From NCBI GenBank assembly GCA_902766215.1, contig CACXCV010000234.1, positions 1 to 7,964 on the forward strand: a DNA stretch of 7,964 nt, given 5' to 3'. Numbering within the stretch: the first letter of the stretch is position 1; the number at the start of each line of letters is the position of its first letter. Made by a program: the position numbers and the translations under genes. Positions 1-7,278 of this stretch are shown here, one piece after another. The notes below the pieces were generated by a model. That model worked only from the letters and a program-made list of their open reading frames with translations. It ran no database searches and was not told where the DNA came from. The DNA is from Oscillospiraceae bacterium. GTDB lineage: Bacteria; Bacillota; Clostridia; Oscillospirales; Oscillospiraceae.

Positions 1-914
1 AGCAGGTCGCTCTCCAGCAGCGGCAGCACCACCTGCGTCTCCGGGTCGCCAAAGCGGCAGTTGTATTCAATCACCTTCGGCCCGTCGGACGTCAGCATCA
101 GGCCAAAGTACAGGCATCCCTTGAACGGCCGTCCCTCGGCGTTCATGGCCGCGATGGTCGGCTCGAAGATTTCGCGGCGGCAGCGCGCGGCAATCTCCGG
201 GGTGTAGAACGGGTTGGGCGCAACGGTGCCCATGCCGCCGGTGTTGGGGCCCTTGTCTCCGTCCAGTGCCCGCTTGTGATCCATGGACGAAACCATGGGC
301 ACCACGGTTTTGCCGTCGGTAAAGGCCAGCACCGACACCTCCGGCCCGGTGAGACACTCTTCGATGACCACCCGCGAACCGGACGCGCCGAAAACTTTGT
401 CCTCCATGATGGCGCGCAGCGCCTCCAGCGCCTCGTCCACCGTCTGGGCCACGGTCACGCCCTTGCCCAAAGCCAGGCCGTCGGCCTTGACCACCACCGG
501 CGCGCCCACGCGGCGGACATAGTCCTCGGCCGCCGCCTGCTCGGTGAAGACGGCATAGGCCGCCGTGGGGATGTGATAGCGCCGCATCAGATCCTTGGCA
601 AAGGCCTTGCTGCCCTCGATGACGGCCGCCGCCCTGTTGGGGCCAAAGCAGCGGATACCCGCCGCCTCCAGCGCATCGACCATGCCCATGACCAGCGGGT
701 CGTCCGGGGCAACCACGGCAAAGTCGATGCCGTGCTCGCGGCCAAAGGCCGCCACGCCCTCGATGTCCGAGGCCTTGACGGGCACGCACACCGCGTCGGC
801 TGCCATGCCGCCGTTGCCGGGCAGGGCGTACAGCGCGTCGATCCGGGGGCTTTTTTTCAGTGCGCGGACAATGGCGTGCTCGCGCCCGCCGCCGCCGATT
901 ACCATAACCTTCAT
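1..914 (-). CDS. purD: Phosphoribosylamine-glycine ligase (GAR synthetase), N-terminal part; C-terminus beyond window
   Basis: PurD joins phosphoribosylamine to glycine with ATP, the second step of IMP synthesis, in the cytoplasm. I translated the frame across the whole stretch: 304 codons without a stop, running off the left edge. The family is usually about 420 residues, so roughly the last quarter is missing. Visible motifs are the N-domain VIGGGGREHAI (residues 5-15) and LPGNGG (31-36), the ATP-grasp strand VVKADGLALGKGV (141-153), DHKRALDGDKGPNTGGMG (212-229), and the metal/ATP site EYNCRFGDPE (283-292). Family members often have Gln-Asp-His-Lys-Arg and Tyr-Asn-Ala-Arg where this one has Met211 and Cys286; the catalytic residues around them are intact. 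The start is fixed by a Shine-Dalgarno GAGGTG 5 bases upstream, which includes part of the stop codon of the AICAR transformylase gene (gap 9 bases). This implies translational coupling. It is the last pur gene visible in the operon. Confidence 0.97.
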   Translation of the reverse strand, partial: MKVMVIGGGGREHAIVRALKKSPRIDALYALPGNGGMAADAVCVPVKASDIEGVAAFGREHGIDFAVVAPDDPLVMGMVDALEAAGIRCFGPNRAAAVIEGSKAFAKDLMRRYHIPTAAYAVFTEQAAAEDYVRRVGAPVVVKADGLALGKGVTVAQTVDEALEALRAIMEDKVFGASGSRVVIEECLTGPEVSVLAFTDGKTVVPMVSSMDHKRALDGDKGPNTGGMGTVAPNPFYTPEIAARCRREIFEPTIAAMNAEGRPFKGCLYFGLMLTSDGPKVIEYNCRFGDPETQVVLPLLESDL

Positions 915-923
915 GGCCGCACC

Positions 924-2108
924 TCAGTGATGGAACAGCCGCATGCCGGTAAAGGCCATGACGATGCCGTATTTGTCACAGGTCTCAATCACATTGTCGT
1001 CGCGCACCGAACCGCCCGGCTGGGCAATGTAGCTCACACCGCTGCGGTGGGCGCGGATGACGTTGTCGCCAAAGGGAAAAAACGCGTCGCTGCCCAGCGC
1101 CACGCCGCGCACGGCGGCCAGATAGGCCTGCCGCTCCGCCCGGGGGAAGGGCCTGGGCTGCTCGGTGAACAGCGCGGGCCACACATCGTCGCCGATCACG
1201 TCCTCATAGTCGTCGGAGAGGTAGACGTCGATGGCGTTGTCCCGGTCGGCGCGGGCCGTCTTGGGCTTGAAGGGCAGCGAAAGCACCTGCTCGCTCTGCC
1301 GCAGGAGCCACTTGTCCGCCTTCTCCCCTGCCAGACGGGTGCAGTGAATGCGGGACTGCTGCCCCGCGCCCACGCCGATGGCCTGGCCGTCATAGGCATA
1401 GCAGACCGAGTTGGACTGGGTATATTTCAGCGTGATCAGCGCCACAATCAGGTCGCGGACGGCGCTTTCGGGCAGCGTTTTGTTGGTGGTGACGATGTTC
1501 TGCAGCAGCGCCGGCGTAATTCTGAAGTCGTTGCGCCCCTGCTCAAAGGTCACGCCGAACACCTGCTTGCGCTCTACCGGCGCGGGCACATAGTCCGGGT
1601 CAATCTTGACGATGTTATACGCGCCGTTCTTCTTCTGCCGCAGCAGCGCCAGCGCCTCGTCGGTATAGCCCGGGGCGATGATGCCGTCGGACACCTCGCG
1701 CTTGATGATTTTGGCCGTCACCGCGTCGCAGGGGTCGCTCAGGGCAATCCAGTCGCCAAAGGAGCTCATCCGGTCGGTGCCGCGGGCGCGGGCATAGGCG
1801 CAGGCAATGGGCGACTCGTCCAGACCCTTGATGTCATGGACAAAGCAGGCGCGCTTCAGCGCGTCGGACAGCGGCAGGCCCAGCGCCGCTGCGGTGGGGC
1901 TGACATGCTTGAACGATGCGGCGCAGGGCAGGCCGGTGGCCTGCTTCAGTTCGCGCACCAGCTGCCAGCTGTTGAACGCGTCAAGGAAGTTGATGTAGCC
2001 GGGCCGCCCGCACAGGATTTCCACCGGCAGCTCACGGCCGTCGTCCATGTAGATTCTTGCGGGCTTCTGGTTGGGATTGCAGCCATATTTCAGTTGAAAC
2101 TCGTTCAT
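924..2108 (-). CDS. purH: Stand-alone AICAR transformylase (PurH C-terminal domain only)
   Basis: The protein transfers a formyl group from 10-formyl-tetrahydrofolate to AICAR, giving FAICAR, the ninth step of IMP synthesis. It has 394 residues, against about 510-590 for bifunctional PurH. The N-terminal MGS-like IMP cyclohydrolase domain is absent: the protein begins directly with MNEFQLKYGCNPNQKPARI, typical of the transformylase half. The catalytic Lys-His pair is in SFKHVSP (65-71). Other signatures are QSNSVCYA (231-238), GAGQQSRIHCTRLAG (247-261), GSDAFFPFGDNVIRAH (339-354), IAQPGGSVRDD (361-371) and the C-terminal end RLFHH. The start has GGAGG 10 bases upstream. The gene lies 18 bases after purO, which supplies the missing cyclohydrolase activity. 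The shortness is not a truncation: both ends match the domain limits, and no remnant of a cyclohydrolase domain precedes it. Some authors use other symbols for the separate transformylase; purH is used here in that restricted sense. Confidence 0.95.
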   Translation of the reverse strand: MNEFQLKYGCNPNQKPARIYMDDGRELPVEILCGRPGYINFLDAFNSWQLVRELKQATGLPCAASFKHVSPTAAALGLPLSDALKRACFVHDIKGLDESPIACAYARARGTDRMSSFGDWIALSDPCDAVTAKIIKREVSDGIIAPGYTDEALALLRQKKNGAYNIVKIDPDYVPAPVERKQVFGVTFEQGRNDFRITPALLQNIVTTNKTLPESAVRDLIVALITLKYTQSNSVCYAYDGQAIGVGAGQQSRIHCTRLAGEKADKWLLRQSEQVLSLPFKPKTARADRDNAIDVYLSDDYEDVIGDDVWPALFTEQPRPFPRAERQAYLAAVRGVALGSDAFFPFGDNVIRAHRSGVSYIAQPGGSVRDDNVIETCDKYGIVMAFTGMRLFHH

Positions 2109-2126
2109 TTCTGCTCTGCCTCCGTC

Positions 2127-2828
2127 TCAAGCGTGTTTGTTGATGATTCGCTCGGCGCTGACGCCGGCTGCCAGGTCGGTCTCGCTGACATAGAGCGAAA
2201 CCTTGTTCTGCTCGTTGAGACTGCCCCAGATTTTCTGGGCCAGCTCGTCCAGCGAGTCGGTCATGGCCACCGGCTCCGGCTCGCCGGTAAAGGATGGGAT
2301 GGGGCTGCCGTCGCAGGCATAGGTGTGCAGAAAGTGCCCCACGCCGGGCAGCGCGGCATAGCGGAAGGTAAAGCGGTTGCAGGCGCTGCCGGATGCGTCG
2401 GCGCTTTTGAGAATGCTCATGTCATAGCGCGGCGTGCCGTCGAGCATGGCCATGGCGCTGATTCTGGGAGTAAAGTTGGGCGCGTCCGGTTCGAAGCAGC
2501 GGGTCTCCAACGCAGCGTCGAAGCTGCCGCCCTGTATCAGCGCGTCGCGGATGGTGTCGGTCTGGTCGCCGTTGGTCACCACCAGACGCTGCCCCACGCG
2601 GCGCACCGGGTGATAGATAATCAGGCTGGGATCCACCATTTTTGCCGGATCGTGGGCCTCAGTGCGGATGCCGTCCTCTGTGCTGACAAAGATGCGGTTG
2701 CGGCTGTTTTCGCTGCGGCCCATGATGAAATAGGCCACCATCAGCTTTTTCCCATCGGCGCTGCGGCCCATTACAATGCCGCGGCCGGGATAGGCGTTCT
2801 CCTGCAGCAGCTGGTATAAATCAAACAT
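2127..2828 (-). CDS. purO: IMP cyclohydrolase, archaeal PurO type
   Basis: This 233-residue protein is assigned to the PurO family (IMP_cyclohyd), which closes the ring of FAICAR to form IMP, the last step of the pathway. Recognisable blocks are GRGIVMG (15-21), FIMGRSENSRNRIF (34-47), VVTNGDQTDTI (83-93), FEPDAPNFTPRISA (112-125), LPGVGHFLHTY (160-170) and FTGEPEPV (180-187). The glycine-rich N-terminal block and the NGDQTD block resemble archaeal PurO as I remember it. It shows no resemblance to the MGS-fold cyclohydrolase domain of bifunctional PurH. An in-frame Met exists 15 codons earlier, but I chose MFDLYQLL because AGGGAG lies 7 bases upstream and the extension would run deep into purN. 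The gene overlaps the end of purN by 8 bases. The adjacent transformylase lacking its own cyclohydrolase domain strongly supports the assignment. No signal peptide or membrane segment is visible. Confidence 0.9.
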   Translation of the reverse strand: MFDLYQLLQENAYPGRGIVMGRSADGKKLMVAYFIMGRSENSRNRIFVSTEDGIRTEAHDPAKMVDPSLIIYHPVRRVGQRLVVTNGDQTDTIRDALIQGGSFDAALETRCFEPDAPNFTPRISAMAMLDGTPRYDMSILKSADASGSACNRFTFRYAALPGVGHFLHTYACDGSPIPSFTGEPEPVAMTDSLDELAQKIWGSLNEQNKVSLYVSETDLAAGVSAERIINKHA

Positions 2829-3444
2829 CGGATTTCTCCCTTTCCATTGTCCGCTCTGCCGCCACGCGCTCAAGCGTCTGGGGCAGAAGAATCCATTCGG
2901 CCTGCTCCATCACCCGGCGCTGCAGCAGCTCGGGCGTGTCGCCGTCCTCCACCGCGACGGCCTTCTGGGCCAGAATGCGCCCGCCGTCCGGAATCTCGTT
3001 GACAAAGTGTACCGTCGCGCCGGTGAGCTTCACGCCGCGGGCCAGCGCCATCTCGTGGACATGCAGCCCATAGCAGCCCGGCCCGCCAAAGGCCGGCAGC
3101 AGCGATGGATGAATGTTGAGTATGCACTCGGGCCAGCGATCCGTAAAGCCGGCCGACAGAATGCTCATAAATCCGGCCAGAACAATCAGCTCGATCCCCG
3201 CCTGCTCCAGCGCGGTCTGGATGGCCGCCTCAAAGGCTTCCTGTGAGCCGGCGGCGCGCCGGGTGACCACCCGGGTGGGGATGCCCGCCAGAGCCGCCCG
3301 CTGGAGGGCAAAGGCGTTTTTGTGGTTGGACAGCACCAGTGCCAGCTCCACATGGGGCAGCTGGCCCCGGGCGGCGGCGTCGATGAGCGCCTGCAGGTTG
3401 GTCCCCCCGCCGGAGACCAGCACGGCCACGCGCACACGGCTCAT
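2821..3444 (-). CDS. purN: Phosphoribosylglycinamide formyltransferase (GAR transformylase)
   Basis: PurN formylates GAR with 10-formyl-tetrahydrofolate, giving FGAR, the third pathway step. The protein has 207 residues, within the usual size. The phosphate-binding start is VLVSGGGTNLQ (8-18). The catalytic triad equivalent to Asn106, His108 and Asp144 of the E. coli enzyme is Asn110 and His112 in LNIHPSLLP, and Asp153 in the IPDGG turn. AGFMSIL (90-96) is also typical. The loop after LLP is longer than in E. coli (AFGGPGCYGLHVHE), a form I associate with Clostridia. The chosen ATG overlaps the purM stop codon as ATGA, and there is only a weak GGGG 10 bases upstream, so translation probably depends on re-initiation after purM. 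A longer reading exists in frame but lies wholly inside purM and has no family similarity. Confidence 0.97.
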   Translation of the reverse strand: MSRVRVAVLVSGGGTNLQALIDAAARGQLPHVELALVLSNHKNAFALQRAALAGIPTRVVTRRAAGSQEAFEAAIQTALEQAGIELIVLAGFMSILSAGFTDRWPECILNIHPSLLPAFGGPGCYGLHVHEMALARGVKLTGATVHFVNEIPDGGRILAQKAVAVEDGDTPELLQRRVMEQAEWILLPQTLERVAAERTMEREKSDV

Positions 3445-4478
3445 CGGAAGCTGACCCCGCTGCCGGACACAATCTGGCCCATGACATAGGCGTCCTCGCC
3501 GGCCTGACGCAGCGCGTCCAGCACGGGCGGAACGTCCTCCGCCGCCACCGTCAGGCACATGCCAACGCCCATGTTGAAGGTGTTGAACATGTCGCGCTCG
3601 GGAATGTCGCCGGTTTTGGCAATCAGGTCAAAGATGGGCGGGATTCGCAGGCTGGCCTTGTCCACGCAGACGCCGCAGTGCGCCGGCAGGCTGCGCGGAA
3701 TGTTTTCATAGAAGCCGCCGCCGGTGATGTGGGAGATGGCCTTGACCTTCCCCTGCGCCAGCGCCGCCTTCACCGCCCTGACATAGATGCGGGTGGGGGT
3801 CAGCAGCGTCTGGCCCAGGCTGGCCCCGTCCAGTGCGGCCAGCGGCTTGTCCAGGTCGGCGTGCTCGACGTCGAACACCCGGCGCACCAGCGAAAAGCCG
3901 TTGGAATGTACGCCCGTGGAGGGCAGCGCCAGCATCACGTCGCCGGGCTGCACGGTGTTTTTGTCCAGGATGCGGCTGCGGTCCACCACACCCACGGCAA
4001 AGCCCGCCAGGTCATAGTCCTCCGGCGCCATCATACCCGGGTGCTCGGCGGTTTCGCCGCCGATGAGGGCCATGCCGCTCTGCACACAGCCCTCGGCCAC
4101 GCCGCCGACGATGGCGGCAATCTTTTCGGGGATATTTTTCCCACAGGCGATATAATCCAGGAAAAACAGGGGCTGTGCGCCGCTGCAGATGATGTCGTTG
4201 ACGCACATGGCCACGCAATCGATGCCGATGGTGTCATGCTTGTCCAGCAGCATGGCAATCTTCAGCTTGGTGCCCACACCGTCGGTGCCGGACACCAGCA
4301 CCGGCTCCTGCAACCCGGCCAGGTCGGGCGCGAACAGGCCGCCGAAGCCGCCGATATCCGACGCCACGCCGGCGGTCATGGTGCGGGCAATGTGTTTTTT
4401 CATCAGCTCTACTGCCTGATACCCGGCGGTGATATCCACGCCGGCCTTGGCATAGCTCTCGCTGAAACTCTTTTCCAT
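3441..4478 (-). CDS. purM: Phosphoribosylformylglycinamidine cyclo-ligase (AIR synthetase)
   Basis: PurM uses ATP to close the imidazole ring of FGAM, giving AIR, the fifth step of the pathway. The product has 345 residues, the common full length. Motifs in order are SGTDGVGTKLKIA (63-75), NDIICSGAQPLFFLDY (94-109), GGETAEHPG (140-148), the STGVHSNGFSL segment (187-197), SHITGGG (249-255) and FNMGVGM (301-307). The start MEKSFSESYAKAGVDI is preceded by AGGGG at 7 bases, lying right at the end of purF (gap 13 bases). An upstream in-frame Met would extend into purF and is rejected. It ends with an ATGA overlap into purN. Its substrate FGAM must come from a purL or purLQS system that is not in the window. 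Confidence 0.97.
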   Translation of the reverse strand: MEKSFSESYAKAGVDITAGYQAVELMKKHIARTMTAGVASDIGGFGGLFAPDLAGLQEPVLVSGTDGVGTKLKIAMLLDKHDTIGIDCVAMCVNDIICSGAQPLFFLDYIACGKNIPEKIAAIVGGVAEGCVQSGMALIGGETAEHPGMMAPEDYDLAGFAVGVVDRSRILDKNTVQPGDVMLALPSTGVHSNGFSLVRRVFDVEHADLDKPLAALDGASLGQTLLTPTRIYVRAVKAALAQGKVKAISHITGGGFYENIPRSLPAHCGVCVDKASLRIPPIFDLIAKTGDIPERDMFNTFNMGVGMCLTVAAEDVPPVLDALRQAGEDAYVMGQIVSGSGVSFR

Positions 4479-4491
4479 TGGGGCACCCCTC

Positions 4492-5958
4492 TCAGTTTTT
4501 GTTGTCCGCGCGGCGGGATTCGGAAAGCTTTTGCTCAAAACGATTCTTCTGCGGCTCGCTGGGCACCTCAGTGGGATATGCGCCGCTGAAGCAGGCCGTG
4601 CAGAAGCCCTCGCCGATCCTGCCGCCCGGGCAGGCGGCAATCTTGGTCACGCTGTCCACGCTGAGATAGCCCAGCGAATCCACGCCGATGATCTTTGCAA
4701 TCTCATCCACGGTGTGGTTAACGGCGATGAGCGAATCGCGCGAGTCGATGTCCGTGCCGTAAAAGCAGGGGTTGAGGAACGGCGGGGCCGAGACCATCAT
4801 GTGGACCTCTTTGGCCCCAGCGTCGCGCAGCAGCTTGACAATACGCGCGCTGGTGGTGCCGCGGACGATGGAGTCGTCCACCATGACCACCCGCTTGCCG
4901 CAGATGGTGTCGTCCACGGTGCTGAGCTTGATGCGCACCTTGTCCTCGCGGCTCTTCTGCCCCGGGGAAATGAAGGTGCGGCCAATGTATTTGTTCTTGA
5001 TCAGGCCGATGCCATAAGGGATGCCGCTCTGGCGCGAATAGCCGATGGCCGCGTCCAGGCCCGAATCCGGCACGCCGATGACCACATCGGCCTGCACCGG
5101 GTGCTCCAGCGCCAGAAACGCGCCGGCCCGCAGCCGCGCGGCATGCACGGCGCAGCCGTCGATCACCGAGTCCGGCCGGGCAAAGTAGATATACTCAAAT
5201 ACGCAGGTGCTGCGCATCGCCTTGCCGCAGTGGTCGCGGATGGACTGCACGCCGTCTTTTGTGAAGACTACAATCTCGCCCGGCTCGATGTCGCGCTCGA
5301 GCTTTGCCCCGACTGCGGCCAGCGCGCAGCTCTCGCTGGCGACGACATAGGCGCCGTCCTCCTCCCGCCGGCCATAGCAGAGCGGGCGAAAGCCGTGCTC
5401 GTCCCGGGCGGCGATCAGCTTCTGCGGGGACATGATCGCCAGCGAATAGGCGCCCTGAATGCGGTACATGGCGGCGTTGACCGCCTGCTCGATGGACGGC
5501 GCGCTCAGACGCTCCTTGGTGATGACATAGGTAATGACCTCGGTATCCGAGGTGGTGTGGAAGATCGAGCCGGACAGCTCCAGCTCGCGGCGCAGCTCGC
5601 TGCTGTTGACAATGTTGCCGTTGTGCGCCAGGGCCATCGAGCCCTTGATGTGGTTGACCACCAGCGGCTGGGAGTTGAGCCGGTCGCTGACGCCCGTGGT
5701 GCCATAGCGCACGTGCCCCACGGCCATGGTACCAAGACCCAGTGAATCCAGCGCCGGGCGGGTGAACACATCGTTCACCAGGCCTGTGTCCTTATAAGAG
5801 GTAAACACGCCGTCGTCATTGACCACAATGCCACAGCTCTCCTGCCCGCGGTGCTGCAGGGCAAACAGGCCGTAATACGCCGTGGAGGCCACATCGCAGC
5901 GCTCGGGGGCAAAGATCCCGAACACGCCGCACTCCTCATGAATCTGATTCATTCCCAT
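4492..5958 (-). CDS. purF: Amidophosphoribosyltransferase, [4Fe-4S] type with propeptide
   Basis: PurF makes phosphoribosylamine from PRPP and glutamine, the committed first step and usual point of feedback by purine nucleotides. It has 488 residues. The N-terminal glutaminase domain carries the nucleophile Cys10, preceded by a nine-residue propeptide (MGMNQIHEE) that must be removed, with QHRGQES (35-41), HVRYGTTG (82-89) and AHNGNIVN (111-118). The phosphoribosyltransferase domain has the PRPP loop VVMVDDSIVRGTTS (357-370). Cys252, Cys398, Cys453 and Cys456 lie in the STCVFEYIYFARPDS, NPCFYG and GFCTACFSG contexts and match the four cluster ligands known from the Bacillus subtilis enzyme. 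A [4Fe-4S] cluster is therefore expected. AGGAG, within the last two codons of purC, is 6 bases from the chosen ATG; a second Met at codon 3 is possible but sits farther from it. The gap from purC is 3 bases. Confidence 0.97.
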   Translation of the reverse strand: MGMNQIHEECGVFGIFAPERCDVASTAYYGLFALQHRGQESCGIVVNDDGVFTSYKDTGLVNDVFTRPALDSLGLGTMAVGHVRYGTTGVSDRLNSQPLVVNHIKGSMALAHNGNIVNSSELRRELELSGSIFHTTSDTEVITYVITKERLSAPSIEQAVNAAMYRIQGAYSLAIMSPQKLIAARDEHGFRPLCYGRREEDGAYVVASESCALAAVGAKLERDIEPGEIVVFTKDGVQSIRDHCGKAMRSTCVFEYIYFARPDSVIDGCAVHAARLRAGAFLALEHPVQADVVIGVPDSGLDAAIGYSRQSGIPYGIGLIKNKYIGRTFISPGQKSREDKVRIKLSTVDDTICGKRVVMVDDSIVRGTTSARIVKLLRDAGAKEVHMMVSAPPFLNPCFYGTDIDSRDSLIAVNHTVDEIAKIIGVDSLGYLSVDSVTKIAACPGGRIGEGFCTACFSGAYPTEVPSEPQKNRFEQKLSESRRADNKN

Positions 5959-5961
5959 GCA

Positions 5962-6681
5962 TTACTCCTGCGTGCCGAAGATGCGCTTCATCATCTCCTG
6001 ATAAGCGTCCTCCACGTTGCCCAGGTCGCGGCGGAAGCGGTCCTTGTCCAGCTTTTCGTGCGTGACCGCGTCCCAGAAGCGGCAGGTGTCGGGGCTGATC
6101 TCGTCGGCCAGGAGAATGGTGCCGTCGGCCGTCTTGCCGAACTCAATCTTGAAATCCACCAGATCCACATTGACGCCCTTGAAAAACTCCTTCAGCCAGG
6201 CGTTGATGCGGAAGGTATAGTCCGTAATGGTGTCCAGGTCCTCGGGTGTGGCCCAGCCGCAGGCGATAATGTGATAGTTGTTGACCATCGGGTCGCCCAG
6301 CGCGTCGTTCTTATAGCAGAACTCCAGCGTGGGACACAGCAGCTGCGTCCCCTCCGGCACGCCGAAGCGGGCCGAGAACGAGCCGGCGGCAATGTTGCGC
6401 ACAATGACTTCCAGCGGCACAATGCTGACCTTTTTCAGCAGGGTGTCGCGGTCGGACAGCTCCTCGACAAAGTCGGTGGGGATGCCGGCTTCGGCCTGCA
6501 GGCGCTGCATCAGGTAGTTGGACATTTTGTTGTTGACCACGCCCTTGCCGCGGATGGTGCCGCGCTTCTGGCCGTTGAAGGCCGTGGCGTCGTCCTTATA
6601 GGAGACAATGCACAGTGCCGGGTCATCGGTGGCATAAACCTTCTTGGCCTTGCCCTCATACATCATTTCTTTCTTTTCCAT
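5962..6681 (-). CDS. purC: SAICAR synthetase (phosphoribosylaminoimidazolesuccinocarboxamide synthase)
   Basis: PurC condenses CAIR with aspartate using ATP, giving SAICAR, the seventh step of the pathway. The protein has 239 residues, the normal length for a monofunctional bacterial PurC. Motifs are YEGKAKKVY (8-16), SYKDDATAFNG (27-37), VIVRNIAAGS (92-101), LVDFKIEFG (174-182), DEISPDTCRFWD (193-204) and RFRRDLG (215-221). An in-frame Met nine codons earlier is rejected because a near-perfect Shine-Dalgarno AAGGAGGT (6689-6696) lies exactly 7 bases before MEKKEMM. The gene follows purE by 30 bases and precedes purF by 3. Its product SAICAR needs adenylosuccinate lyase (PurB), which is not encoded here. 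Confidence 0.97.
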   Translation of the reverse strand: MEKKEMMYEGKAKKVYATDDPALCIVSYKDDATAFNGQKRGTIRGKGVVNNKMSNYLMQRLQAEAGIPTDFVEELSDRDTLLKKVSIVPLEVIVRNIAAGSFSARFGVPEGTQLLCPTLEFCYKNDALGDPMVNNYHIIACGWATPEDLDTITDYTFRINAWLKEFFKGVNVDLVDFKIEFGKTADGTILLADEISPDTCRFWDAVTHEKLDKDRFRRDLGNVEDAYQEMMKRIFGTQE

Positions 6682-6711
6682 GGGAATGACCTCCTTGATA
6701 TCTGTCAAATG

Positions 6712-7209
6712 TTATTTCGTGTTATATTTTTCTGCCAGGGCCGCGTCTTTTTCCAGCACCTTCTGCGCCGCCGCCGCGCGGCTCTGTCGCAGGGCCTCGG
6801 CCAGCGCCGCGTCCTCGACCGCCAGAATCTGAACGGAAAGCAAAGCGGCATTGACTGCTCCATCAATTGCAACAGTCGCCACTGGAATTCCAGAGGGCAT
6901 CTGCACAGTTGACAGCAAAGCGTCAATGCCGTCGAGGATCGATGATTTAATTGGGATGCCGATCACCGGCAGGGTGGTGTTGGCCGCAATACTCCCGGCC
7001 AGGTGCGCAGCCTTGCCTGCGGCTGCAATTAACACGCCGAATCCGGCTGCACGGGCCCCCAGTGCGAATTCACGCACCTGCTCCGGGGTTCTGTGGGCGG
7101 AGAGCACGTGCACCTCCAGCGGGACGCCATAGTCCTGCAACGTCTGGATTGCCTTTTCCACAACCGGCAGATCGCTGTCGCTTCCCATGATGATTCCAAC
7201 TTTTCTCAT
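6712..7209 (-). CDS. purE: PurE, N5-CAIR mutase / AIR carboxylase catalytic subunit
   Basis: PurE supplies CAIR for PurC. Class I enzymes rearrange N5-CAIR made by PurK, while class II enzymes carboxylate AIR directly with CO2. The protein has 165 residues, full length. Motifs are IMGSDSDLP (7-15), SAHRTPE with the conserved His (37-43), AAAGKAAHLAG (62-72) and STVQMPSGIPVATVAI (100-115). The AAHL block follows class I, but Lys66 replaces the second Gly of the GAGGAAHLPG form known from E. coli, and Ala71 replaces its Pro. I recall this variant as common in Clostridia. No purK is adjacent, so the source of N5-CAIR, or the true reaction, cannot be told from this window. It is the first gene of the operon; AGGAGG lies 5 bases upstream. 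The middle of the gene has more A/T-ending codons than its neighbours. Confidence 0.96.
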   Translation of the reverse strand: MRKVGIIMGSDSDLPVVEKAIQTLQDYGVPLEVHVLSAHRTPEQVREFALGARAAGFGVLIAAAGKAAHLAGSIAANTTLPVIGIPIKSSILDGIDALLSTVQMPSGIPVATVAIDGAVNAALLSVQILAVEDAALAEALRQSRAAAAQKVLEKDAALAEKYNTK

Positions 7210-7278
7210 TGCTGCCTCCTATATTTTCATACAAGAAATAATACAGAGAAAAAGAAAACTCGGCCAGTCCGATCCTTA

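Noticed and set aside
924..2108. A truncated or decayed bifunctional purH
   Set aside because: Both ends match complete transformylase domain limits, all key motifs are present, and a separate cyclohydrolase gene lies next to it, so it is a stand-alone enzyme.
276..2819. An 847-codon open reading frame on the plus strand, antisense to purD, the transformylase gene and purO
   Set aside because: It runs opposite three well-recognised genes, has a His/Gly/Ala/Val-rich composition typical of mirror frames in GC-rich coding DNA, and shows no recognisable domain.
4531..5745. A 404-codon plus-strand open frame antisense to purF
   Set aside because: It is a composition effect opposite a certain gene; its sequence is low-information, and I see no promoter or ribosome site.
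6698..6706. TTGACA on the minus strand between purE and purC, as an internal promoter
   Set aside because: No -10-like hexamer follows at 16-18 bases; the space is taken by the purC ribosome site and start codon.
5851..6912. A 353-codon plus-strand open frame antisense to purC and parts of purF and purE
   Set aside because: It spans three gene boundaries on the opposite strand without any motif of its own.
7258..7275. GGATCGGACTGGCCGAG on the minus strand, resembling part of the ykkC/PRPP riboswitch core
   Set aside because: Only this fragment fits loosely; the other conserved blocks of the ykkC class are not found in the leader.
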